DNA of 64,000 bases from Agromyces bracchium (GTDB taxonomy: Bacteria; Actinomycetota; Actinomycetes; Actinomycetales; Microbacteriaceae). The notes beneath the pieces were generated by a model. The model saw only the letters and a program-made list of their open reading frames with translations. It had not been told where the DNA came from and ran no database searches. The position numbers were made by a program, and so were the translations under genes. Positions 35,351 to 43,389 of the stretch are shown one piece after another (position 1 is the stretch's first letter; the number at the start of each line of letters is the position of its first letter). The stretch covers positions 1 to 64,000 of the forward strand of contig NZ_WMLB01000011.1 in NCBI RefSeq assembly GCF_009709675.1, given 5' to 3'.

Positions 35351-36163
35351 TGGCCGGTCGGGAGCGTGGGCGACGAGGACGTCGAGTCCGGCGTCGCGGA
35401 GTTCGCCGATGAGGATGCCGGGGGCCGCGGCATCCGTCACCAGCGCGTCGAACGCATCGACCGGAGCGATCCGGCCGAGGTGCACCTCGCCGAGCTTCGA
35501 GGCGTCGGCCACGACCACCGCGCGCGCCGCGCGCTGGAGCATGAGGGCCTTGACGGATGCCTCTGGGAGGTTCGCGTTCGTCACGCCGAGCTTCGGGTCG
35601 ACGCCGTTGCACCCGATGACCGCGAGGTCGACGTGGACCTCGTCGAGGACGGAGCCGGCGAGCGGGTGCACGAGCGAGTGCTGGCGGGGGCGGAGGGTGC
35701 CGCCCGTGACGACGACCGTGAACCTCGGGATCTCGGGTTCGAGCTCGAGCGCGATCGAGAGGCCGTTGGTGAAGATCGTGACGTCGTCGAGGTCGTCGCG
35801 CGCGCGGAGCGCGCGGGCCACCTGGAGCGTCGTGGTGCCGACGTCGAGGATGACGCTCTGCCCGCTCCGCACGAGCGCCGCCGTGCGTTCGCCGATGAGC
35901 TGCTTGGGCACGACGGAGGTCGCGAGCGCCTCCTCGAAGCTCGGCTCGCGCTCGGGCCGCGGTTCGGCGGAGCCGGCCCCGGACGGCACGGCGCCGCCGT
36001 GGACCCGGCGCACGAGGCCGGCCCGCTCGAGCGCGTCGAGGTCGGCGCGCGCGGTCACCGGGGTCACGCCGAACGACTCGCTGAGCTCGACGACGCGCAC
36101 GAACCCGCGCTCGGCGACGAGATCGGCGGTGAGTCGGCGGCGGTGTGCGACGTCGGGCTGCAT
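35348..36163 (-). CDS. DeoR-family transcriptional regulator of galactose genes
   Basis: 271-residue DeoR/GlpR-type regulator. The N-terminal helix-turn-helix (~1-60) includes RLTADLVAERGFVRVVELSE and TPVTARADLDALERAGLVRR; the C-terminal sugar-phosphate sensing domain has SVILDVGTTTLQVARALRAR, VVTGGTLRPRQHSLVHPLAG and AVIGCNGVDPKLGVTNANL. ATG at 36163 aligns with DeoR family starts (MQPDVAHRRRLT). It diverges from galTK across an 83-bp gap holding an A/T-rich palindrome, and so probably represses galTK and perhaps galM until a galactose phosphate appears. Confidence 0.92.
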   Translation of the reverse strand: MQPDVAHRRRLTADLVAERGFVRVVELSESFGVTPVTARADLDALERAGLVRRVHGGAVPSGAGSAEPRPEREPSFEEALATSVVPKQLIGERTAALVRSGQSVILDVGTTTLQVARALRARDDLDDVTIFTNGLSIALELEPEIPRFTVVVTGGTLRPRQHSLVHPLAGSVLDEVHVDLAVIGCNGVDPKLGVTNANLPEASVKALMLQRAARAVVVADASKLGEVHLGRIAPVDAFDALVTDAAAPGILIGELRDAGLDVLVAHAPDRP

Positions 36164-36210
36164 GAGGACCAGTGTGGGGGCGCCATCCGTACTTTGCAAT
36201 ACGAAACCCA

Positions 36211-36229
36211 CTTGTTTCTGAAACGAAAG
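36211..36229. promoter_or_regulatory. Candidate DeoR operator upstream of galT
   Basis: CTTGTTTCTGAAACGAAAG contains the perfect inverted repeat GTTTC-T-GAAAC (36214-36224) and repeated GAAA blocks, in an A/T-rich pocket that stands out from the GC-rich surroundings. It lies six bases before the galT -10 hexamer and between the divergent regulator and galTK. Confidence 0.55.
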
Positions 36230-36234
36230 TCGCG

Positions 36235-36240
36235 TACCGT
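36235..36240 (+). promoter_or_regulatory. -10 hexamer TACCGT for leaderless galTK
   Basis: TACCGT, six bases (GGCGCC), then GTG at 36247. The candidate operator ends six bases upstream, where a bound repressor would block polymerase. Confidence 0.6.
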
Positions 36241-36246
36241 GGCGCC

Positions 36247-37406
36247 GTGCACCAGACCGAACCCGGCCTCCTCGACCCGCGCATCGCCGTGCGCCGCTCG
36301 ACGCTCGCCGACGGCCGCGAGCTCATCTACTTCGACGACGCCGACACCACGCTCCCGCCCGAGCGCGCGATCGACGCCCGCGCCCTCGATCCGCGGCCCG
36401 CGGTCGCGGAGATGCGGCAGGACCCGCTGACCGGCGAATGGGTCTCGATCGCCGCGGCCCGGCAGAACCGCGTGTTCCTGCCCCCGGCCGACGCCGACCC
36501 GCTCGCGCCCCAGACCGAGGCCAACCCGTCCGAGATCCCGAGCACGTACGACGTCGCCGTCTTCGAGAACCGGTCGCCGTCGTTCGGGCCCGACCTGGCC
36601 GACTGGCCCGGGTCGACCGACGGGGTGGCGGATGCCGCGGCATCCGCCCTCGCCGACGTACGCGCCGTGGGCATCGGGCGCCGCCTGCCCTCGCACGGCC
36701 GCTGCGAGGTCGTGTGCTTCAGCCCCGAGCACGAGGGGTCCTTCGGAACCCAGACGGTCTCTCGCGCGCGCACGGTCATCGAGGCGTGGGCGCACCGCAC
36801 CTCCGCGCTCTCGGAGCTGCCCGGCGTGCAGCAGGTGTTCCCGTTCGAGAACCGCGGGCGCGAGATCGGCGTCACGCTCCCCCACCCGCACGGCCAGATC
36901 TACGCCTACCCGTACGTCACGCCCCGCACGGAGCGACTGCTCGCGGCGATCGACGCCTACGGGCCCACGTTGCAGGCCGACGTGCTCGAACGCGAACGTT
37001 CAGGCGAGCGCGTGCTCCTCGCCGCCGAGCACTGGACCGCCTACGTCCCCTTCGCGGCCCGCTGGCCGATCGAGATCCACCTCGTGCCGAACCGGCACGT
37101 GCCCGACCTCGCCGCGACCACGGCCGACGAGCGCGACGAGCTCTCGCGCGTGTACCTGCGCCTCCTCCGCGGCGTCGACCGGCTCTACGACACCCCCACG
37201 CCCTACATCGCCGCGTGGCATCAGGCGCCGGTGCACGAGCACCGCGACGACGTGCGGCTCACCATGCAGCTGACGAGCCCGCGTCGCGCCGCGGATCGCC
37301 TGAAGTACCTCGCCGGGTCCGAGGCCGCCATGGGCGCCTGGATCGGCGACGTGCCGCCCGAGGCGCAGGCCGACGCACTGCGCACCGCCATCGAAGGAGT
37401 TGACCT

Positions 37407-37410
<4 letters not shown>
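36247..37410 (+). CDS. galT: Galactose-1-phosphate uridylyltransferase
   Basis: 387-residue GalT of the Leloir pathway, transferring UMP from UDP-glucose to galactose-1-phosphate. The nucleophilic His is in GVTLPHPHGQIYAYPYV (HPH near residue 215). MRQDPLTGEWVSIAAARQ and the distal HLVPNRHVPDL and WHQAPVHEHRDD metal and active-site segments are present. I chose GTG 36247 for its leaderless promoter spacing, rather than the longer frame that runs through the operator. The stop overlaps the galK GTG (GTGA). No galE is in the window. Confidence 0.95.
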
Positions 37411-38567
<1,157 letters not shown>

Positions 38568-38642
38568 GCCGGGCTCGGCGACGCGCAGGCGCGCTCGGCG
38601 CGTCCCGCGGCCGCGTCGCCCGCGAGCGTCCTGCCGCGACCC

Positions 38643-39137
38643 TCAGCGCGGCTCGACCGCCGTCGGCGTGCCGCCGGTGATGCGCACGAGCTCGTCGAAC
38701 GTGGTCGGGAACACCGTCTTGGCGTGCCCGGCCGCCGCCCACACCTCGTCGTAGCCGGCGAGGTCGACGTCGACGAACGTGCGCACCGGCGCGGGGTGAC
38801 CCACGGGCGCGACCCCGCCGATGACCTGGCCCGTCGCGGCCTTCACGACCTCCTTCGACGCGCGGCCGATCGTGCCGCCGAGCTCGGCGCCGAGCCACTC
38901 GGTGTCGACCCGGTGCGCCCCCGACGTGAGCACGAGGATCGGTTCGTCGTCGAGCGTGAAGACGAGCGAGTTGGCGATCTGGCCGACCTCGATGCCGAGC
39001 GCGTCGGCGGCGAGCTTCGCGGTCGTCACGGCGTCGTCGAACCACACGATGCGCGGTTCGATCCCGTCGGCGGCGAGCGCCGCGGCGACTCGGTCGACGG
39101 CGGCGTGCGAGGGGGCGGCGGTCGGCTCGGGGGTCAT
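38643..39137 (-). CDS. YbaK/EbsC-type aminoacyl-tRNA deacylase
   Basis: 164-residue single-domain editing protein of the YbaK/ProX family, which clears mischarged tRNAs such as Cys- or Ala-tRNA-Pro. Family landmarks are LAADALGIEVGQIANSLVF with the catalytic-type Lys region AKLAAD, HRVDTEWLGAEL and GQVIGGVAPVGHPAPVRTFV. Which mischarged tRNA it hydrolyses cannot be told from sequence alone. ATG at 39137 has TAGGAT seven bases upstream. It diverges from the amino-acid permease gene across a gap holding an 18-bp palindrome. Confidence 0.88.
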   Translation of the reverse strand: MTPEPTAAPSHAAVDRVAAALAADGIEPRIVWFDDAVTTAKLAADALGIEVGQIANSLVFTLDDEPILVLTSGAHRVDTEWLGAELGGTIGRASKEVVKAATGQVIGGVAPVGHPAPVRTFVDVDLAGYDEVWAAAGHAKTVFPTTFDELVRITGGTPTAVEPR

Positions 39138-39144
39138 GCCCTCG

Positions 39145-39150
39145 ATCCTA
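39145..39150 (-). promoter_or_regulatory. -10 hexamer TAGGAT for ybaK-like gene
   Basis: Minus-strand TAGGAT seven bases before the ATG at 39137. Confidence 0.45.
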
Positions 39151-39154
39151 CGAG

Positions 39155-39172
39155 CGGATGCCGCGGCATCCG
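39155..39172. repeat. 18-bp perfect palindrome CGGATGCCGCGGCATCCG
   Basis: Self-complementary 18-mer between divergent genes, five bases upstream of the ybaK-like -10 element. The same core occurs as a 22-bp palindrome inside galT (36627-36648) and in hairpin stems at 5101-5141 and 55089-55123, so it is probably part of a genome-wide word bias rather than a dedicated operator. Confidence 0.6.
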
Positions 39173-39260
39173 TCGCCCGGAGCGGCCCGCGCTCGCCGCC
39201 TCACCGTACCCGCCCCGCCCGGCCGCCATGGGATGCCCCCGACGGTTCACCGCCCTGCCG

Positions 39261-39266
39261 TAGGGT
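39261..39266 (+). promoter_or_regulatory. -10 hexamer TAGGGT for APC permease gene
   Basis: TAGGGT, six bases (TCGACC), then GTG at 39273; no ribosome binding site fits between. Confidence 0.6.
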
Positions 39267-39272
39267 TCGACC

Positions 39273-40595
39273 GTGACCACCTCCCCACCGCCGCACGATC
39301 GCCTCGCCCGACGTCTCGGACTCCGCGGCGCGGTCGCCATCGGGCTCGCGGCGATGATCGGTGCGGGCGTCTTCGCGGTGTGGGCTCCTGCGGCGCAGGC
39401 CGCGGGCGGGTGGCTGCTCGCGGGGCTCGCGATCGCCGCGCTCGTCGCGTTCGCGAACGCCGGCTCGACCGCGCAGCTCGCCGTGCGCTACCCGGAGTCG
39501 GGCGGCGCGTACCGGTACGGGCGGGAGCGGCTCGGGGCCTGGCCCGGCTTCCTCGCGGGGTGGGGCTTCGTGATCGGCAAGACGGCGAGCTGCGCCGCGA
39601 TGGCGCTCACCGCGGCGGCGTACCTGGTGCCGCCCGCGTGGCAGAAGCCGGTCGCGATCGCCGCGGTCGTGGTGCTCGTCGGCGTCAACGTGCTCGGCGT
39701 CACGCGAACGGCGCGGGTCGCGTCGGTGATCGTCTCGGCCGTGCTCGCGGTGCTCGTCGTGGTCGTCGCCGCCGGGTTCGCCGCGATCGCGGGCGTCGGC
39801 TGGGGTGTCGGCGCGACCGGGTCCGAGGCGGCATTGCAGGCGACGGATGCCACGCCGGGCGCGCGCGGCGTCTACGGGGTGCTGCAGGCCGCCGCCCTGA
39901 TCTTCTTCGCGTTCGCGGGCTACGCGCGCATCGCGACGCTCGGCGAGGAGGTCCGGGAGCCGCGTCGCACCATCCCGCGCGCCATCGGCGTCGCCTTCGC
40001 GGTCGTCGTGGTCGTCTACGCCCTCGTCGGCACGGCGGCGGTCGGCGCGCTCGGGTCCGACGCGCTCGCGGCATCCGTCGCCCCGCTCGTCGACGTCGTC
40101 GCGGTCGCCGGATGGCTCTGGGCCGAGCCCATCGTCCGCATCGCCGCCGGCGTGGCCGCGCTCGGCTCGCTGCTCGCGCTCGTCGCGGGCGTCGGGCGCA
40201 CGAGCCTCGCGATGGCGCGCGACGGCGAACTGCCCCGCCCACTGACGGCCGTGCACCCGCGGTTCGGGGTGCCGCACGTCGCCGAGATCGCGACGGGCGT
40301 CGCCGTGATCGTGCTGCTGCTCGTGGCCGACCTGCGCGGCGCGATCGGCTTCTCGTCGTTCGGCGTGCTGCTGTACTACCTGGTCGCCAACGCGTCGGCG
40401 ATCACGCAACCCGCCGACGAGCGGCTCGTGCCGCGTTGGCTCTCCTGGTTCGGGGCGATCGGATGCGTCGTGCTCGTCGTGACGCTCCCGCTCGCGTCGA
40501 TCGCGGCGGGTGTCGCGGTCTTCGCCGTGGGCGCCGCGGTGCGCGGCATCCGTCTCGCCGTCGCCCGGCGTTCGGGTCACCGGGGCGCGGAATAG
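39273..40595 (+). CDS. APC-family amino acid permease
   Basis: 440-residue transporter with about twelve transmembrane helices. The first helix carries the unwound substrate motif AIGLAAMIGAGVFAVW, as in APC transporters; the helix-8-like region has VAGVGRTSLAMARDGELPRP, a conserved APC loop. The substrate is probably an amino acid or polyamine, not predictable more closely. GTG at 39273 has the leaderless promoter. The gamma-carbonic anhydrase gene follows nine bases downstream but seems to have its own promoter inside the end of this gene. Confidence 0.9.
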   Translation: MTTSPPPHDRLARRLGLRGAVAIGLAAMIGAGVFAVWAPAAQAAGGWLLAGLAIAALVAFANAGSTAQLAVRYPESGGAYRYGRERLGAWPGFLAGWGFVIGKTASCAAMALTAAAYLVPPAWQKPVAIAAVVVLVGVNVLGVTRTARVASVIVSAVLAVLVVVVAAGFAAIAGVGWGVGATGSEAALQATDATPGARGVYGVLQAAALIFFAFAGYARIATLGEEVREPRRTIPRAIGVAFAVVVVVYALVGTAAVGALGSDALAASVAPLVDVVAVAGWLWAEPIVRIAAGVAALGSLLALVAGVGRTSLAMARDGELPRPLTAVHPRFGVPHVAEIATGVAVIVLLLVADLRGAIGFSSFGVLLYYLVANASAITQPADERLVPRWLSWFGAIGCVVLVVTLPLASIAAGVAVFAVGAAVRGIRLAVARRSGHRGAE

Positions 40596-40598
40596 GCT
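40593..40598 (+). promoter_or_regulatory. -10 hexamer TAGGCT for gamma-carbonic anhydrase gene
   Basis: TAGGCT overlaps the stop codon of the APC gene, then six bases (GACGGC), then ATG at 40605. Confidence 0.6.
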
Positions 40599-40604
40599 GA
40601 CGGC

Positions 40605-41141
40605 ATGAGCGCCGACCCCTCAGCCCGCATCCTGACCATCGCCGACGTCCCCGCGCCCGAGCTCGATCAGACCGCCTTCGTCGCGCTCGGCGCGGTGATC
40701 GTCGGGCAGGTGCGCCTCGCCGCGCAGTCGAGCGTCTGGTACAACGCGGTGCTGCGTGCCGAGGCCGAGCCGATCTCGCTCGGGGAGCGCTCCAACCTGC
40801 AGGACGGCGTGGTCTGCCACGTCGACGCGGGCTACCCCGTGGTGATCGGCGAGGGCGTCTCGGTCGGCCACCGCGCGGTGCTGCACGGCTGCACGGTGGA
40901 AGACGATTGCCTCATCGGCATGGGCGCGACGATCCTCAACGGCGCCGTGATCGGCCGCGGCTCACTCGTCGCGGCCGGCGCCGTGGTGCTCGAGGGCACC
41001 GTCGTGCCGCCCGGATCGCTCGTCGCCGGCGTGCCCGGCAAGGTCCGCCGCGAGCTCACCGCCGACGAGCAGGCCGGCATCCGGCGCAACGCCGAGGCGT
41101 ACCTCGCGCACGTCGTCCGGCACACCGCGCCCGTCGACTGA
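40605..41141 (+). CDS. Gamma-carbonic anhydrase-like hexapeptide-repeat protein
   Basis: 178-residue left-handed beta-helix protein of the gamma-carbonic anhydrase/PaaY/YrdA family. The three zinc-type histidines are in place: VCHVDAG (~residue 68) and VGHRAVLHG (~residues 87 and 92). Hexapeptide turns run from VIVGQVRLAAQSSVWYNAVL to SLVAGVPGKVRREL. These proteins bind a metal at trimer interfaces and may hydrate CO2 or act on acyl-CoA; activity is unproven. The final ~180 bases are covered on the other strand by the open frame of the glycosyltransferase gene. Confidence 0.9.
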   Translation: MSADPSARILTIADVPAPELDQTAFVALGAVIVGQVRLAAQSSVWYNAVLRAEAEPISLGERSNLQDGVVCHVDAGYPVVIGEGVSVGHRAVLHGCTVEDDCLIGMGATILNGAVIGRGSLVAAGAVVLEGTVVPPGSLVAGVPGKVRRELTADEQAGIRRNAEAYLAHVVRHTAPVD

Positions 41142-42497
41142 CCGGGCGGCGGCGACCCCCACGGCAGGGGTGACGGATGCCGCGGCCGCGCCCGACCGCA
41201 CCTGCGACAGGCGGCGCCGCACGCGCCGCACCCGGCGGACGACGCCGCGAACCGGAACCCCGACCCCCCAGGCCAGGGCGCCTGCGAGGCTGCGGTCGTG
41301 CTCGCCGAGCATGCGCCGTCGTTCGAACGCCGCGCGCAACGCGCCGCCCGACAGGTCGTGACGACGCTCGAGCGCCGGGAGCGACACGATGTCGCGCGCC
41401 TCGACGAGCGCCTCGAGGCGCGACGCCCAGTCGTCGGCCGCGCGCTCGTGGAAGTAGTTGTCGGCGAGCCACGCCGGGTCGGCGCGGCGGAAGCGCCCCG
41501 CCGCGAGGTCCTCGGTCGACCCGAACAGCCCGGCGCCCTCGAACACCGTGTTGATCATCGTCGGCGAGACGCCGAAGTCGTCGACGAGCAGCGTCGGGAT
41601 GCCGAGCGCGATCGACTCGAGCGCGGCCGTCGAGCTGACCGTCACGAGGGCGCCCGCGCGCGCGAGGTGGGCGGCCATCGGCCCGTCCTCGACGACGAGG
41701 TTCTGCGGCACGGCGTCGGGAAGCTCGCGCAGCAGTTCGGCGTAGTCGTGCGCCTCCGCGTGGGTCTGCGCTTCGCCCGCGCGGGCGCGGACCTTGACGA
41801 CGACGCGTCGATCGGGCTGCCGCCGGGCGAGTTCGGCGAGCGCGACGAGCACCCGCACGCGGTCGTCGCGCCCGGCGGGCACCTTCGCCTGGGCGGCGAA
41901 GATCACGTCCGTTCCGGTCGGCGCGGCGACATCCGCCTCGGCCCTCGCGAGGAACGGCAGCGTCGCGAGGCCGAACATGCGGTCGACGCCGAGTTCGGCG
42001 GCGTTCGCGCGGAACTCGCGCACCTCACGCCGGCTGTGCAGCACGATCAGGTCGGTCTGCTCGCGGTAGATCACGGCCTTCGGCACGGCCGGGATGGTGA
42101 GCCCGGGGAAGCCGCTCACGAGCACCGGGCGGTCGCGGCGCCGCAGCAGTCGCGGCGCCACCACCCGCACGAACGGCCCGCGCAGGGCGAGCAGCACCGC
42201 GTGCGGGTCGAAGCCGTCGAGTTCGGCGTCGAGCCCCGGGGTTCCCTCACGCCCGTCGAGCGGGACGAACCGCGCGTCGGCCGTCGCGAAGCGCGTCCCG
42301 TCGAGGGCGTGCTCGAGCTGCCGCGCACTCGGCTGCACCGGAGAGCCGACGACGACGAGCCGCGACTCCCACTCGCCGGGCAGCGTCGAGGCGAGCGCCG
42401 CCCCCCACTTCACGTAGGAGTCGGAGTCGCCCACGACGAGCAGGCGCCGCGCCGCGGCATCCGTCACCGCCCCGCCCTGCCCGTGGCCACCCGTCAC
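40962..42497 (-). CDS. Putative glycosyltransferase (DUF6716 / polysialyltransferase-like)
   Basis: 511 residues as an open frame, last gene of the nonulosonate cassette. N-terminal Rossmann-like half (RLLVVGDSDSYVKWGAALAS, then LVSGFPGLTIPAVPKAVIYR) and a second nucleotide-sugar-binding half (NLVVEDGPMAAHLARAGALV, VSSTAALESIALGIPTLLVD) match the GT-B-type polysialyltransferase-like group. It should polymerise or transfer the CMP-activated sugar made by its neighbours. GTG at 42497 overlaps the neuB stop; GTG at 42467 is an alternative. The last ~60 codons after RRVRRVRRRLSQVR lie over the convergent gene and look non-conserved, so a frameshift or late stop is possible. Confidence 0.8.
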   Translation of the reverse strand: MTGGHGQGGAVTDAAARRLLVVGDSDSYVKWGAALASTLPGEWESRLVVVGSPVQPSARQLEHALDGTRFATADARFVPLDGREGTPGLDAELDGFDPHAVLLALRGPFVRVVAPRLLRRRDRPVLVSGFPGLTIPAVPKAVIYREQTDLIVLHSRREVREFRANAAELGVDRMFGLATLPFLARAEADVAAPTGTDVIFAAQAKVPAGRDDRVRVLVALAELARRQPDRRVVVKVRARAGEAQTHAEAHDYAELLRELPDAVPQNLVVEDGPMAAHLARAGALVTVSSTAALESIALGIPTLLVDDFGVSPTMINTVFEGAGLFGSTEDLAAGRFRRADPAWLADNYFHERAADDWASRLEALVEARDIVSLPALERRHDLSGGALRAAFERRRMLGEHDRSLAGALAWGVGVPVRGVVRRVRRVRRRLSQVRSGAAAASVTPAVGVAAARSVDGRGVPDDVREVRLGVAPDAGLLVGGELAADLAGHAGDERSGRHDGALEHHGAGRDE

Positions 42498-43366
42498 GCG
42501 AGCACCCGGCGCAGCTTGGCCTTCGGGGCCTCCTCGCCCGGGTAGACGCGCTTGACGCCGTCGCCGAGCGCCTCGCCGATGATGCGGATGTCGCGCACGA
42601 GGTGCTCGAGGCCCTGCGGCTCGAGCGAGGCCGAGTGGTCGGAGCCCCACATCGTGCGGTCGAGCGTGATGTGCCGCTCGACGGCGACCGCGCCGAGCGC
42701 GACCGCGGCGATCGAGATCTGCAGGCCGCGCTCGTGGCCGGAGTAGCCGACGGGCACGCCCGGGTAGCGGCGCTTCAGCGCGGGGATCATGAGGAGGTTC
42801 GCCTCCTCCGACGGCATCGGGTAACTCGACGTGGCGTGCATGATCACGAGGCGCTCGGTGCCGAGTACGGTCACCGCGCGGTCGATCTCGTCGAGCGTCG
42901 ACATGCCGGTCGAGAGGATGACCGGCTTGCCCGTGTCGCGGACGGCCTCGAGGAGTTCGAGGTCGGTGACCGACGCCGAGGCGATCTTGTGCGCGACGAC
43001 GCCGTACGACTCGAGGTCGGCCACCGCCGGCGCGTCCCACGGCGATGCGAACCAGTCGAGGCCGTGCAGGGCGGCGTGCCGGGCGACCTCGGCGTACTCG
43101 TCGCGGCCGAACTCGACCCGGTGGCGGTACTCGAGGTAGGTCATCGTGCCCCACGGCGTCTCGCGCGGCGTGAGCTTCATGTGCTCGGGCGTGGAGAGGT
43201 CGGGCGTGCGCTTCTGGAACTTCACGGCCTGCGCACCCGCGTGCGCCGCGACCTCGATGAGCCGCTTGGCGATCTCGACGTCGCCGTTGTGGTTCAGCCC
43301 GATCTCGGCGATGACGTAGACGGGGTCGTACTCGCCGATCGCGGCGTGGCCGATGCGCACGGACAT
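42494..43366 (-). CDS. neuB: NeuB-type nonulosonate synthase lacking the SAF domain
   Basis: 290-residue sialic/Kdn acid synthase that condenses phosphoenolpyruvate with a six-carbon sugar or its phosphate. Barrel motifs are clear: VYVIAEIGLNHNGDVEIAKR, GAQAVKFQKRTPDLST, KIASASVTDLELLEAV, VILSTGMSTLDEIDRAV, YPGVPVGYSGHERG and AVERHITLDRTMWGSDHSAS. It stops at EEAPKAKLRRVLA, just where the C-terminal antifreeze-like SAF domain (~60 residues) begins in classical 340-350 residue NeuB proteins. The stop overlaps the next start in GTGA, so this looks like a natural end. ATG at 43366 is chosen from MSVRIG. Confidence 0.92.
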   Translation of the reverse strand: MSVRIGHAAIGEYDPVYVIAEIGLNHNGDVEIAKRLIEVAAHAGAQAVKFQKRTPDLSTPEHMKLTPRETPWGTMTYLEYRHRVEFGRDEYAEVARHAALHGLDWFASPWDAPAVADLESYGVVAHKIASASVTDLELLEAVRDTGKPVILSTGMSTLDEIDRAVTVLGTERLVIMHATSSYPMPSEEANLLMIPALKRRYPGVPVGYSGHERGLQISIAAVALGAVAVERHITLDRTMWGSDHSASLEPQGLEHLVRDIRIIGEALGDGVKRVYPGEEAPKAKLRRVLA

Positions 43367-43389
43367 GGTGACTCGCTTTCGTGATGGGG

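Noticed and set aside
35438-36211. Start of the DeoR gene at 36211
   Set aside because: The extra 16 residues would run through the galT operator region; the family-typical start is MQPDVAHRRRLT at 36163.
38568-38642. Terminator between galK and the ybaK-like gene
   Set aside because: Only short 5-6 bp GC repeats are present, not a stem comparable with the other hairpins.
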